DNA of 64,000 nucleotides from Tetragonia tetragonoides (taxonomy: Eukaryota > Streptophyta > Magnoliopsida > Caryophyllales > Aizoaceae). Below, one piece after another: positions 31,286 to 42,283 of this stretch; the first letter of the stretch is position 1; each line of letters starts with the position of its first letter. The notes under the pieces are model-generated. The model was not told the origin of the DNA. It made no database searches and saw only the letters and a list, made by a program, of their open reading frames with translations. A program made the position numbers and the translations under genes. The stretch is from NCBI GenBank assembly GCA_038025085.1, contig CM076148.1:16074501-16138500 (forward strand). Direction: 5' to 3'.

Positions 31286-31403
31286 AGGTGCAACACCAGG
31301 ACTTCCCAGGAGGTCACCCATCCTAGCATTACTCTCGCTCAAGCACGCTTAACTACGTAGTTCTGATGGGATACGGTGCATTAGTGCTGGTATGATCGCA
31401 CCC
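31286..31403 (-). rRNA. 5S rRNA gene, copy 90
   Basis: Differences: nt118 C>T, nt107 C>G, nt77 A>G, nt75 G>A, nt65 G>A, nt49 C>T, nt46 C>A, nt31 G>T. Confidence 0.92.
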
Positions 31404-31625
31404 ATCATACTATTGCACAATATTTGTTTTAACCTTGTTCTTACAGTCATTTCTCACTTTTCGTGTGTTTCTTTTATTCGAAAATAAACGGTTTGTACTT
31501 AAAACACAACACGTCTCCCGAAATATTTTTAAACTAGTGTTTTCTGATTCTAAACAGCGTTTTAAATAAGGCTACATATAAATAAAAAAATAAAATAAAA
31601 TTTAAAAAAATGAAGATTTAAAAAG

Positions 31626-31743
31626 GGTTGCAACACGAGGACTTCCCAGGAGGTCACCAATCCTAGTACTACTCTCACCCAAGCACGCTTAACTGCGGAG
31701 TTCTGATGGGATCCGGTGCATTAATGCTGGTAAGATCGGACCC
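31626..31743 (-). rRNA. 5S rRNA gene, copy 91, two extra 5' segments
   Basis: Differences: nt116 C>A, nt85 G>T, nt67 C>T, nt20 C>T, nt11 A>T, nt5 G>C. Confidence 0.91.
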
Positions 31744-31809
31744 ATTCGGTGCATTAGTGCTGGTATGATCGCACCCATCCGGTGCATTAGTGTTGGTATG
31801 ATCGCACCC
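31744..31809 (-). repeat. two 33-bp duplications of the 5S gene start upstream of copy 91
   Basis: Segments 31747-31776 and 31780-31809 repeat nt1-30; the outer one shares nt17 G>A with the one at copy 83. Confidence 0.9.
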
Positions 31810-32031
31810 ATCAAAGTGTTGCACAATATTTGTTTTAACCTTGTTCTTACAGTCATTTCTCACTTTTCGTGTGTCTCTTGTATTCGAAAATCAATCGTTT
31901 GTACTTAAAACACAACACGTCTCCCGAAATCTTTTATACTAGTGTTTTCTGATTCTAAACAGCGTTTTAAATAAGGCTACATAAAAATAAAAATAAAAAT
32001 AAAAAAAAATTAAAAATAAAGATTTAAAAAC

Positions 32032-32149
32032 GGGTGCAACACGAGGACTTCCCAGGAGGTCATCCACCCTAGTACTACACTCGCTCAAGCACGCTTAATT
32101 GCGGAGTTCTGATGGGATCCGGTGCATTAGTGCTGGTATGATCGCACCC
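32032..32149 (-). rRNA. 5S rRNA gene, copy 92
   Basis: Differences: nt87 G>A, nt83 A>G, nt71 A>T, nt65 G>A, nt51 G>A. Confidence 0.93.
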
Positions 32150-32375
32150 ATCAAACTATTGCACAATATTTTTTTTTAACCTTGTTCTTACAGCCATTTC
32201 TCACTTATCGTGTGTCTCTTTTATTCGCTAATCAACGGTTTGTACGTAAAAAAACCCAACACGTCTCCCGAAAACTTTTATACTAGTGTTTTCTGATTCT
32301 AAACAGCGTTTTAAATAAAGCTACATAAAAATAAAAAAATAAAAAAAAATTTAAAATAATGAAGATTTAAAAAAA

Positions 32376-32493
32376 GGGTGCAACACGAGGACTGCCCAGG
32401 AGGTCACCCATCTTAGTACTACTCTCGCCCAAGCACGCTTAACTGCGGAGTTTTGATGGGATCCGGTGCATTAGTGCTGGTATGACCGCACCC
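32376..32493 (-). rRNA. 5S rRNA gene, copy 93
   Basis: Differences: nt100 A>C, nt81 G>A, nt41 G>A, nt8 A>G. Sister of copy 105. Confidence 0.93.
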
Positions 32494-32714
32494 ATCAAAG
32501 TGTTGCACAATATTTGTTTTAACCCTGTTCTTACAGTCATTTCTCACTTTTCGTGTCTCTTTTATTCGAAAATAAACGGTTTGTACTTAAAACACAACAC
32601 GTCTCCCGAAATCTTTTATACTAGTGTTTTCTAATTCTAAACAGCGTTTTAAATAAGGCTACATAAAAATAAAAAAAAATAAAATAAAAATTTAAAAAAT
32701 GAAGATCTAAAAAG

Positions 32715-32832
32715 GGGTGCAACATGAGGACTTCCCAAGAGGTCACCCATCCTAGTACTACTCTCGCCCAAGCACGCTTAACTGCGGAGTTCTAGATGGA
32801 TCCGGTGCATTAGTGCTGGTATGATCGCACCC
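32715..32832 (-). rRNA. 5S rRNA gene, copy 94
   Basis: Differences: nt108 G>A, nt95 C>T and a reshuffled nt36-39 (plus strand ctagatgg). The TATA-like word upstream is replaced by a T run. Sister of copy 106. Confidence 0.91.
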
Positions 32833-33048
32833 ATCAATCTATTGCACTTTTTTTTTTAACCTTGTTCTTACACCCATTTCTCATTGTGTGTCTCTTTTAT
32901 TCGAAAATCAACGGTTTGTACGTAAAACCCAACACGTCTCCCAAAATCTTTTATACTAGTGTTTTCTGATTCTAAACAACGTTTTAAATAAGGCTACATA
33001 AAAATAAAAAAAATAAAAATAAATTTAAAAAAATGAAGATTTAAAAAG

Positions 33049-33166
33049 GGGTGAAACACGAGGACTTCCCAGGAGGTCACCCATCCTAGTACTACTCTCG
33101 CCCAAGCACGCTTCACTGCGGAGTTCTGATGGGATCCGGTGCATTAGTGCTGGTATGATAGCACCC
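33049..33166 (-). rRNA. 5S rRNA gene, copy 95
   Basis: Differences: nt113 G>T, nt53 T>G, nt7 G>T. Confidence 0.94.
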
Positions 33167-33387
33167 ATCAAACTATTGCACAATATTTGTTTTAACCTTG
33201 TTCTTACAGCCATTTCTCACTTTTCGTGTGTCTCTTTTATTCGAAAATCAACGGTTTCTACCTAAAACACAACACGTCTCCCGAAATCTTTTATACTAGT
33301 GTTTTCTGATTCTAAACAGCGTTTTAAATACGGCTACATAAAAATAACAAAAATAAAAAAAATTTAAAAAAATGAAGATTTAAAAAA

Positions 33388-33505
33388 GGGGCCAACACGA
33401 GGACTTCCCAGGAGGTAACCCATTCTAGTACTACTCTCGCCCAAGCACGCTTAACTACGGAGCTCTGATGGGATCCGGTGCATTAGTGCTGGTATGATCG
33501 CTCCC
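33388..33505 (-). rRNA. 5S rRNA gene, copy 96
   Basis: Differences: nt115 A>C, nt114 C>G, nt89 G>T, nt82 G>A, nt49 C>T, nt42 A>G, nt4 T>A. Confidence 0.92.
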
Positions 33506-33723
33506 ATCAAACTGTTGCACAATATTTGTTTTAACCTTATCCTTACAGTCATTTCTCACTTTTCGTGTGTCTCTTTTATTTGAAAATCAACGGTTTGTAC
33601 TTAAAACACAACACGTCTCCCGAAATCTTTTATACTAGTGTTTTCTGATTCTAAACAGCGTTTTAAATAAGGCTACATAAAAAAAAAATTAAAAAAAAAT
33701 TAAAAAAATGAAGAATTAAAAAG

Positions 33724-33841
33724 GGGTGCAACACGAGGACTTCCCAGGAGGTCACCCATCCTAGTACTAGTCTCGCCCAAGCACGCTTCACTGCGGAGTT
33801 CTGATGGGATTCGGTGCATTAGTGCTAGTATGATCGCACCC
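33724..33841 (-). rRNA. 5S rRNA gene, copy 97
   Basis: Differences: nt72 G>C, nt53 T>G, nt31 G>A, nt15 C>T. Confidence 0.94.
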
Positions 33842-34065
33842 ATCAATCTATTGCACAATATTTGTTTTAACCTTGTTCTTACAGCCATTTCTCACTTTTC
33901 GTGTGTCTCTTTTATTCGAAAATCAACGGTTTCTACTTAAAACACAACACGTCTCCCGAAATCTTTTATACTAGTGTTTTCTGATTCTAAACAGCGATTT
34001 AAATAAGGCTACATAAAAATTAAAAAAAAAAAAAAAAAAATTTAAAAAAATGAAGATTTAAAAAA

Positions 34066-34183
34066 CGGTGCAACACGAGGACTTCCCAGGAGGTCACCCA
34101 TCCTAGTACTACTCTCGCTCAAGCACGCTTCACTGCGGAGTTCTGATGGGATCCGGTGCATTAGTGCTGGTATGATCGCACCC
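34066..34183 (-). rRNA. 5S rRNA gene, copy 98
   Basis: Differences: nt118 C>G, nt65 G>A, nt53 T>G. Copy 99 is the same over the gene and most of its left spacer. Confidence 0.94.
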
Positions 34184-34405
34184 ATCAAAGTATTGCACAA
34201 TATTTGTTTTAACCTTGTTCTTACAGTCATTTCTCACTTTTTGTGTGTTTCTTTTATTCGAAAATCAACCTTTTGTACTTAAAACACAACACATCTCCCG
34301 AAATCTTTTATACTAGTGTTTTCTGATTCTAAACAGCGATTTAAATAAGGCTACATAAAAATTAAAAAAAAAAAAAAAAATTTAAAAAAATGAAGATTTA
34401 AAAAA

Positions 34406-34523
34406 CGGTGCAACACGAGGACTTCCCAGGAGGTCACCCATCCTAGTACTACTCTCGCTCAAGCACGCTTCACTGCGGAGTTCTGATGGGATCCGGTGCA
34501 TTAGTGCTGGTATGATCGCACCC
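34406..34523 (-). rRNA. 5S rRNA gene, copy 99
   Basis: Same three differences as copy 98: a single-unit tandem duplication. Confidence 0.94.
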
Positions 34524-34739
34524 ATCAAAGTATTGCACAATATTTGTTTTAACCTTGTTCTTACAGTCATTTCTCACTTTTCGTGTGTCTCTTTTATTCG
34601 AAAATCAACGGTTTCTACTTAAAACACAACACGTCTCCCGAAATCTTTTATACTAGTGTTTTCTGATTCTAAACAGCGTTTTAAATAAGGCTACATAAAA
34701 ATTTAAAAAAAAAAATTTAAAAAAATGAAGATTTAAAAA

Positions 34740-34857
34740 ATGTGCAACACGAGGACTTCCCAGGAGGTCACCCATCCTAGTACTACTCTCGCTCAAGCAC
34801 GCGTAACTACGGAGTTCTGATGGGATACGGTGCATTAGTGCTGGTATGATCGCACCC
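34740..34857 (-). rRNA. 5S rRNA gene, copy 100
   Basis: Differences: nt118 C>T, nt117 C>A, nt65 G>A, nt55 A>C, nt49 C>T, nt31 G>T. Confidence 0.92.
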
Positions 34858-35068
34858 ATCAAACCATTGCACAATATTTGTTTTAACCTTGTTCTTACAG
34901 TCATTTCTCACTTTTCGTGTGTTTCTTTTATTAGAAAATCAACGGTTTGTACTTAAAACACAACACGTCTCCCGAAATCTTTTATACTAGTGTTTTCTGA
35001 TTCTAAACAGCGTTTTAAATAAGGCTACATAAAAATTAAAAAAATTAAAAAAATGAAGATTTAAAAAG

Positions 35069-35185
35069 GGGTGCAACACGAGGACTTCCCAGGAGGTCAC
35101 CCATCCTAGTACTACTCTCGCCCAAGCACGCTTAACTGCGAGTTCTAATGGGATCCGATGCATTAGTGCTGGTATGATCGCACCC
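35069..35185 (-). rRNA. 5S rRNA gene, copy 101, 1-nt deletion
   Basis: 117 bp: one C of nt46/47 is lost. Also nt39 C>T and nt28 C>T. Founder-like member of this deletion class. Confidence 0.92.
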
Positions 35186-35411
35186 ATCAAACTATTGCAC
35201 AATATTTGTTTTAACCTTGTTCTTACAGCCATTTCTCACTTTTCGTGTGTCTCCTTTATTCGAAAATCAACGGTTTGTACGTAAAACCCAACACGTCTCC
35301 CGAAAACCTCTATACTAGTGTTTTCTATTTCTAAACAGCGTTTTAAATAAGGCTACATAAAAATAAAAAAAATAAAAAAAAAACGTTTAAAAAAATTAAG
35401 ATTTAAAAAAA

Positions 35412-35529
35412 GGGTGCAACACGAGGAATTCCCAGGAGGTCACCCATCTTAGTACTACTCTCGCCTAAGCACGCTTAACTGCGGTGTTCTGATGGGATCC
35501 GCTGTATTAGTGCTGTTATGATCGCACCC
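35412..35529 (-). rRNA. 5S rRNA gene, copy 102
   Basis: Differences: nt102 G>T, nt81 G>A, nt64 G>A, nt45 T>A, nt28 C>G, nt25 G>A, nt14 C>A. Confidence 0.92.
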
Positions 35530-35753
35530 ATCAAACTATTGCACAATATTTGTTTTAACCCTATTCTTACAGTCATTTCTCACTTTTTGTGTGTCTCTTT
35601 TATTCGAAAATAAACGGTTTGTACTTAAAACACAACACGTCTCCCGAAATCTTTTATACTAGTGTTTTCTGATTCTAAACAGCGTTTTAAATAAGGCTAC
35701 ATAAAAATAAAATAAAAAAAAAAAAACGTTTAAAAAATTAAGATTTAAAAAAA

Positions 35754-35871
35754 TGGTGCAACACGAGGACTTCCCAAGAGGTCACCCATCTTAGTACTAC
35801 TCTCGCCCAAGCACGCTTAACTGCGGTGTTTAGATGGGATCCGGTGTATTAGTGCTGGTATGATCGCACCC
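35754..35871 (-). rRNA. 5S rRNA gene, copy 103
   Basis: Differences: nt118 C>A, nt95 C>T, nt81 G>A, nt45 T>A, nt41 G>A, nt40 A>T, nt25 G>A. Confidence 0.92.
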
Positions 35872-36091
35872 ATCAAACTGTTGCACAATATTTGTTTTAA
35901 CCCTGTTGTTACAGTCATTTCTCACTTTTCGTGTGTCTCTTTTATTCAAAAATAAACGGTTTGTACTTTAAACAAAACACGTCTCCCGAAATCTTTTATA
36001 CTAGTGTTTTCTGATTCTAAACAGCGTTTTAAATAAGGCTACATAAAAATAAAAAAAATAAAAAAAAATTTAAAAATGAAGATTTAAAAAG

Positions 36092-36209
36092 GGGTGCAAC
36101 ACAAGGACTTCCCAGGAGGTCACCCATCCTAGTACTGCACTCGCTCAAGCACGCTTAACTGCGGAGTTCTGATGGGATCCGGTGCATTAGTGCTGGTATG
36201 ATCGCACCC
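36092..36209 (-). rRNA. 5S rRNA gene, copy 104
   Basis: Differences: nt107 C>T, nt73 T>C, nt71 A>T, nt65 G>A. Confidence 0.93.
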
Positions 36210-36432
36210 ATCAAACTATTGCACAATATTTGTTTTAACCTTGTTCTTACAGCCATTTCTCACTTATCGTGTGTCTCTTTTATTCGCTAATCAACGGTTT
36301 GTACGTAAAAAACCCAACACGTCTCCCGAAAACTTTTATACTAGTGTTTTCTGATTCTAAACAGCGTTTTAAATAAAGCTACATAAAAAAAAAAAATAAA
36401 AAAAAATTTAAAATAATGAAGATTTAAAAAAA

Positions 36433-36550
36433 GGGTGCAACACGAGGACTGCCCAGGAGGTCACCCATCTTAGTACTACTCTCGCCCAAGCACGCTTAAC
36501 TGCGGAGTTCTTATGGGATCCGGTGCATTAGTGCTGGTATGATCGCACCC
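36433..36550 (-). rRNA. 5S rRNA gene, copy 105
   Basis: Differences: nt100 A>C, nt81 G>A, nt39 C>A. Confidence 0.94.
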
Positions 36551-36773
36551 ATCAAAGTGTTGCACAATATTTGTTTTAACCCTGTTCTTACAGTCATTTC
36601 TCACTTTTCGTGTTTCTTTTATTCGAAAATAAACGGTTTGTACTTAAAACACAACACGTCTCCCGAAATCTTTTATACTAGTGTTTTCTAATTCTAAACA
36701 GCATTTTAAATAAGGCTACATAAAAATAAAAAAAAAATAAAAAAAAAAAATTAAAAAATGAAGATCTAAAAAG

Positions 36774-36891
36774 GGGTGCAACATGAGGACTTCCCAAGAG
36801 GTCACCCATCCTAGTACTACTCTCGCCCAAGCACGCTTAAATGCGGAGTTCTAGATGGATCCGGTGCATTAGTGCTGGTATGATCGCACCC
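36774..36891 (-). rRNA. 5S rRNA gene, copy 106
   Basis: Differences: nt108 G>A, nt95 C>T, nt51 G>T, reshuffled nt36-39; TATA-like word lost as in copy 94. Confidence 0.91.
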
Positions 36892-37108
36892 ATCAATCTA
36901 TTGCACTTTTTTTTTTTAACCTTGTTCTTACACCCATTTCTCACTGTGTGTCTCTTTTATTCGAAAATCAACGGTTTGTACGTAAAACCCAACACGTCTC
37001 CCAAAATCTTTTATACTAGTGTTTTCTGATTCTAAACAACGTTTTAAATAAGGCTACATAAAAATAAAAAAAATAAAAATAAATTTAAAAAAATGAAGAT
37101 TTAAAAAG

Positions 37109-37226
37109 GGGTGCAACACGAGGACTTCCCAGGAGGTCACCCATCCTAGTACTACTCTCGCCCAAGCACGCTTCACTGCGGAGTTCTGATGGGATCCGGT
37201 GCATTAGTGCTGGTATGATAGCACCC
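37109..37226 (-). rRNA. 5S rRNA gene, copy 107
   Basis: Differences: nt53 T>G, nt7 G>T; repeats copy 95. Confidence 0.94.
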
Positions 37227-37447
37227 ATCAAACTATTGCACAATATTTGTTTTAACCTTGTTCTTACAGCCATTTCTCACTTTTCGTGTGTCTCTTTTAT
37301 TCGAAAATCAACGATTTGTACGTAAAACCCAACTTGTCTCCGGAAAACTTTTATACTAGTGTTTTCTGATTCTAAACAGCGTTTTAAATACGGCTACATA
37401 AAAATAACAAAAATAAAAAAAATTTAAAAAAATGAAGATTTAAAAAA

Positions 37448-37565
37448 GGGTCCAACACGAGGACTTCCCAGGAGGTAACCCATTCTAGTACTACTCTCGC
37501 CCAAGCACGCTTAACTACGGAGCTCTGATGGGATCCGGTGCATTAGTGCTGGTATGATCGCTCCC
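37448..37565 (-). rRNA. 5S rRNA gene, copy 108
   Basis: Differences: nt114 C>G, nt89 G>T, nt82 G>A, nt49 C>T, nt42 A>G, nt4 T>A; repeats copy 96. Confidence 0.92.
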
Positions 37566-37785
37566 ATCAAACTGTTGCACAATATTTGTTTTAACCTTAT
37601 CCTTACAGTCATTTCTCACTTTTCGTGTGTCTCTTTTATTTGAAAATCAAAGGTTTGTACTTAAAACACAACACGTCTCCCGAAATCTTTTATACTAGTG
37701 TTTTCTGATTCTAAACAGCGTTTTAAATAAGGCTACATAAAAAAAAAAATTAAAAAAAAAATTAAAAAAATGAAGAATTAAAAAG

Positions 37786-37903
37786 GGGTGCAACACGAGG
37801 ACTTCCCAGGAGGTCACCCATCCTAGTACTAGTCTCGCCCAAGCACGCTTCACTGCGGAGTTCTGATGGGATTCGGTGCATTAGTGCTAGTATGATCGCA
37901 CCC
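37786..37903 (-). rRNA. 5S rRNA gene, copy 109
   Basis: Differences: nt72 G>C, nt53 T>G, nt31 G>A, nt15 C>T; repeats copy 97. Confidence 0.94.
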
Positions 37904-38123
37904 ATCAATCTATTCCACAATATTTGTTTTAACCCTGTTCTTACAGTCATTTCTCACTTTTCGTATGTCGCTTTTATTCGAAAATAAACGGTTTGTACTT
38001 AAAACACAACACGTCTCCCGAAATCTTTTATACTAGTGTTTTCTGATTCTAAACAGCGTTTTAAATATGGCTACATAAAAATAAAAATAAAAATAAAAAA
38101 TTTAAAAATGAAGATTTAAAAAG

Positions 38124-38241
38124 GGGTGCAACACAAGGACTTCCCAGGAGGTCACCCATCCTAGTACAACTCTCGCTCAAGCACGCTTAACTACGGATTT
38201 CTGATGGGATCCGGTGCATTAGTGCTGGTATGATCGCACCC
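38124..38241 (-). rRNA. 5S rRNA gene, copy 110
   Basis: Differences: nt107 C>T, nt74 A>T, nt65 G>A, nt49 C>T, nt44 C>A. Confidence 0.93.
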
Positions 38242-38446
38242 ATCAATCTATTGCACAATATTTGTTTTAACCTTGTTGTTACAGTCATTTCTCACTTTTC
38301 GTGTGTCTCTTTTATTCGAAAATCAACGGTTTGTACGTAAAACCCAACACGTCTCCCGAAAACCTTTATAAACAGCGTTTTACATAAGGCTACATAAAAA
38401 TAAAAAAAATAAAAAAAACGTTTGAAAAAACTAAGATTTAAAAGAA

Positions 38447-38554
38447 GGGTGCAACACGAGGACTTCCCAGGAGGTCACCCATCTTAGTACTACTCTCGCC
38501 CAAGCACGCTTAACTGCGGTGTTCCGGTGCATTAGTGCTGGTATGATCGCACCC
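38447..38554 (-). rRNA. 5S rRNA gene, copy 111, lacks nt31-40
   Basis: 108 bp, with nt81 G>A and nt45 T>A and no other change: the cleanest member of this deletion class. Confidence 0.91.
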
Positions 38555-38769
38555 ATCAAACTGTTGCACAATATTTTTTTTAACCCTGTTCTTACAGTTA
38601 TTTCTCACTTTTCGTGTGTCTCTTTTATTCGAAAATAAACGGTTTGTACTTAAAACACAACACGTCTCCCGAAATCTTTTATACTAGTGTTTTCTGATTC
38701 TAAACAGCGTTTTAAATAAGGCTACATAAAAATTTAAAAAAAAAAAATTTTAAAATGAAGATTTAAAAA

Positions 38770-38887
38770 AGGTGCAACACGAGGACTTCCCAGGAGGTCA
38801 ACAATCCTAGTACTACTCTCGCTCAAGCACGCTTAACTACGGAGTTCTGATGGGATACGGTGCATTAGTGCTGGTATGATCGCACCC
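38770..38887 (-). rRNA. 5S rRNA gene, copy 112
   Basis: Differences: nt118 C>T, nt87 G>T, nt85 G>T, nt65 G>A, nt49 C>T, nt31 G>T. Confidence 0.93.
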
Positions 38888-39108
38888 ATCATACTATTGC
38901 ACAATATTTATTTTAACCTTGTTCTTACAGTCATTTCTCACTTTTCGTGTATTTCTTTTATTAGAAAATCAACGGTTTGTACTTAAAACACAACACGTCT
39001 CCCGAAATCTCTTATACTAGTGTTTTCTGATTCTAAACAGCGTTTTAAATAAGGCAACATAAAAATAAAAAAAATTAAAAAAATTTAAAAAAATGAAGAT
39101 TTAAAAAG

Positions 39109-39225
39109 GGGTGCAACACGAGGACTTCCCAGGAGGTCACCCATCCTAGTACTGCTCTCGCCCAAACACGCTTAACTGCGAGTTCTAATGGGATCCGATG
39201 TATTAGTGCTGGTATGATCACACCT
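39109..39225 (-). rRNA. 5S rRNA gene, copy 113, 1-nt deletion
   Basis: C46/47 loss plus nt73 T>C, nt61 C>T, nt39 C>T, nt28 C>T, nt25 G>A, nt6 C>T, nt1 G>A; most changes are transitions. Confidence 0.91.
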
Positions 39226-39452
39226 ATCAAACTATTGCACAATATTTGTTTTAACCTTGTTCTTACAGCCATTTCTCACTTTTCGTGTGTCTCCTTTATT
39301 CGAAAATAAACGGTTTGTACGTAAAGCCCAACACGTCTCCCGAAAACCTTTATACTATTGTTTTCTGATTCTAAACAGCGTTTTAAATAAGGCTACATAA
39401 AAATAAAAAAAATAAAAAAAAAAACGTTTAAAAAAATGAAGATTTAAAAAAA

Positions 39453-39570
39453 GGGTGCAACACGAGGACTTCCCAGGAGGTCACCCATCTTAGTACTACT
39501 CTCGCCCAAGCACGCTTAACTGCGGTGTTCTGATGGGATCCGGTGTATTAGTGCTGTTATGATCACACCC
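39453..39570 (-). rRNA. 5S rRNA gene, copy 114
   Basis: Differences: nt81 G>A, nt45 T>A, nt25 G>A, nt14 C>A, nt6 C>T. Confidence 0.93.
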
Positions 39571-39796
39571 ATCAAACTATTGCACAATATTTGTTTTAAC
39601 CCTGTTCTTACAGTTATTTCTCACTTTTCGTGTGTCTCTTTTATTCGAAAATAAACGGTTTGTACTTAAAATACAACACGTCTCCCGAAATCTTTTATAC
39701 TAGTGTTTTCTGATTCTAAACAGCGTTTTAAATAAGGCTACATAAAAATAAAAAAAATAAAAAAAAAACGTTTAAAAAAATGAAGATTTAAAAAAA

Positions 39797-39914
39797 GGGT
39801 GCAACACGAGGACTTCCCAGGAGGTCACCCATCTTAGTACTACTCTCGCCCAAGCACGCTTAACTGCGGTGTTCTGATGGGATCCGGTGTATTAGTGCTG
39901 TTATGATCACACCC
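39797..39914 (-). rRNA. 5S rRNA gene, copy 115
   Basis: Same five differences as copy 114. The left breakpoint of the 7.08-kb duplication falls at its 5' end, near 39911. Confidence 0.93.
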
Positions 39915-40139
39915 ATCAAACTATTGCACAATATTTGTTTTAACCCTGTTCTTACAGTCATTTCTCACTTTTCGTGTGTCTCTTTTATTCGAAAATAAAC
40001 GGTTTGTACTTAAAATACAACACGTCTCCCGAAATCTTTTATACTAGTGTTTTCTGATTCTAAACAGCGTTTTAAATAAGGCTACATAAAAATAAAAAAA
40101 ATAAAAAAAAAACGTTTAAAAAATTAAGATTTAAAAAAA

Positions 40140-40257
40140 GGGTGCAACACGAGGAATTCCCAAGAGGTCACCCATCTTAGTACTACTCTCGCCCAAGCAC
40201 GCTTAACTGCGGTGTTCTGATGGGATCCGGTGCATTAGTGCTGGTATGATCGCACCC
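40140..40257 (-). rRNA. 5S rRNA gene, copy 116
   Basis: Differences: nt102 G>T, nt95 C>T, nt81 G>A, nt45 T>A. Spacer upstream lacks about 15 bp (plus strand ttcttacttttcatgg). Confidence 0.93.
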
Positions 40258-40465
40258 ATCAATCTATTGCACAATATTTGTTTTAACCTTGTTCTTACTT
40301 TTCATGGGTCTCTTTTATTCGAAAATCAACGGTTTCTACTTAAAATACAACACGTCTCCCGAAATCTTTTATACTAGTGTTTTCTGATTCTAAACAGCGT
40401 TTTAAATAAGGCTACATAAAAATAAAAAAAGTTAAAAAAAAAATTAAAAATGAAGATTTAAAAAG

Positions 40466-40583
40466 GGGTGCAACACGAGGACTTCCCAGGAGGTCACCCA
40501 TCCTAGTACTACACTCGCTCAAGCATGCTTAATTTCGGAGTTCTGATGGGATCCGGTGCATTAGTGCTGTTATGATCGCACCC
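40466..40583 (-). rRNA. 5S rRNA gene, copy 117
   Basis: Differences: nt71 A>T, nt65 G>A, nt58 G>A, nt51 G>A, nt49 C>A, nt14 C>A. Confidence 0.93.
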
Positions 40584-40806
40584 ATCAAACTATTGCACAA
40601 TATTTGTTTTAACCTTGTTCTTACAGCCATTTCTCACTTTTCGTGTCTCTCTTTTATTCGAAAATCAACGGTTTGTACTTAAAACCCAACACGTTTCCCG
40701 AAAACCGTTATACCAGTGTTTTCTGATTCTAAACAACGTTTTAAATAAGGCTACATAAAAATAAGAAATAAAAAAAAACGTTTAAAAAAATTAAGATTTA
40801 AAAGAA

Positions 40807-40924
40807 GGGTGCAACACGAGGACTTCCCATGAGGTCACCCATCTTAGTACTACTCTCGCCCAAGCACGCTTAACTGCGGAGTTCTGATGGGATCCGGTGC
40901 ATTAGTGCTGGTATGATCGCACCC
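40807..40924 (-). rRNA. 5S rRNA gene, copy 118
   Basis: Differences: nt95 C>A, nt81 G>A. Confidence 0.94.
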
Positions 40925-41140
40925 ATTAAACTGTTGCACAATATTTGTTTTAACCTTGTTCTTACAGTCATTTCTCACTTTTCGTGTGTCTCTTTTATTC
41001 GAAAATAAACGGTTTGTACTTAAAACACAACACGTCTCCCCAAATCTTTTATACTAGTGTTTTCTGATTCCAAACAGCGTTTTAAATAAGGCTACATAAA
41101 AATAAAAAAAAAAAAAATTTAAAAATGAAGATTTAAAAAA

Positions 41141-41258
41141 GGGTGCAACACGAGGAGTTCCCAGGAGGTCACCCATCCTAGTACTACTCTCCCTCAAGCA
41201 CGCTTAATTGCGGACTTCTGATGGGATCCGGTGCATTAGTGCTGGTATGATCGCACCC
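41141..41258 (-). rRNA. 5S rRNA gene, copy 119
   Basis: Differences: nt102 G>C, nt67 C>G, nt65 G>A, nt51 G>A, nt44 C>G. Confidence 0.93.
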
Positions 41259-41479
41259 ATCAAACTATTGCACAATATTTGTTTTAACCTTGTTCTTACA
41301 ATCATTTCTCACTTTTCGTGTGTTTCTTTTATTAGAAAATCAACGGTTTGTACTTAAAACACAACACGTCTCCCGAAATCTGTTATACAAGTGTTTTCTG
41401 ATTCTAAACAGCGTTTTAAATAAGGCTACATAAAAATAAAAAAAATTAAAAAAATTTAAAAAAATGAAGATTTAAAAAG

Positions 41480-41596
41480 GGGTGCAACACGAGGACTTCC
41501 CAGGAGGTCAGCCATCCAAGTACTACTCTCGCCCAAGCATGCTTAACTGCGAGTTCTAATGGGATCTGATGCATTAGTGCTGGTATGATCGCACCC
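41480..41596 (-). rRNA. 5S rRNA gene, copy 120, 1-nt deletion
   Basis: C46/47 loss plus nt87 G>C, nt80 A>T, nt58 G>A, nt39 C>T, nt30 G>A, nt28 C>T. Confidence 0.91.
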
Positions 41597-41821
41597 ATCA
41601 AACTATTGCACAATATTTGTTTTAACCTTTTTCTTACAGCCATTTCTCACTTTTCGTGTGTCTCCTTTATTCGAAAATCAACGGTTTGTACGTAAAACCC
41701 AACACGTCTCCCGAAAACCTTTATACTAGTGTTTTCTGATTCTAAACAGCGTTTTAAATAAGGCTACATAAAAATAAAAAAAATAAAAAAAAACGTTTAA
41801 AAAAATTAAGATTTAAGAAAA

Positions 41822-41939
41822 GTGTGCAACACGAGGACTTCCCAGGAGGTCACCCATCTTAGTACTACTCTCGCCCAAGCACGCTTAACTGCGTTGTTCT
41901 GATGGGATCCGGTGTATTAGTGCTGTTATGATCGCACCC
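41822..41939 (-). rRNA. 5S rRNA gene, copy 121
   Basis: Differences: nt117 C>A, nt81 G>A, nt46 C>A, nt45 T>A, nt25 G>A, nt14 C>A. Confidence 0.93.
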
Positions 41940-42165
41940 ATCAAACTATTGCACAATATTTGTTTTAACCCTGTTCTTACAGCCATTTCTCACTTTTCGT
42001 GTGTCTCTTTTATTCGAAAATAAACGGTTTGTACTTAAAACACAACACGTCTCCCGAAATCTTTTATTCTTGTGTTTTCTGATTCTAAACAGCGTTTTAA
42101 ATAAGGCTACATAAAAATAAAAAAAATAAAAAAAAAAACGTTTAAAAAATTAAGATTTAAAAAAA

Positions 42166-42283
42166 GGGTGCAACACGAGGACTTCCCAAGAGGTCACCCA
42201 TCTTAGTACTACTCTCGCCCAAGCACGCTTAACGGCGGTGTTCTGATGGGATCCGGTGTATTAGTGCTGGTATGATCGCACCC
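42166..42283 (-). rRNA. 5S rRNA gene, copy 122
   Basis: Differences: nt95 C>T, nt81 G>A, nt50 A>C, nt45 T>A, nt25 G>A. Confidence 0.93.

Noticed and set aside
36841..37029. Plus-strand 62-codon frame beginning MRSSRWIRC
   Set aside because: It starts inside 5S copy 106 on the antisense strand and runs into spacer; it exists because of the T-run and the reshuffled nt36-39.
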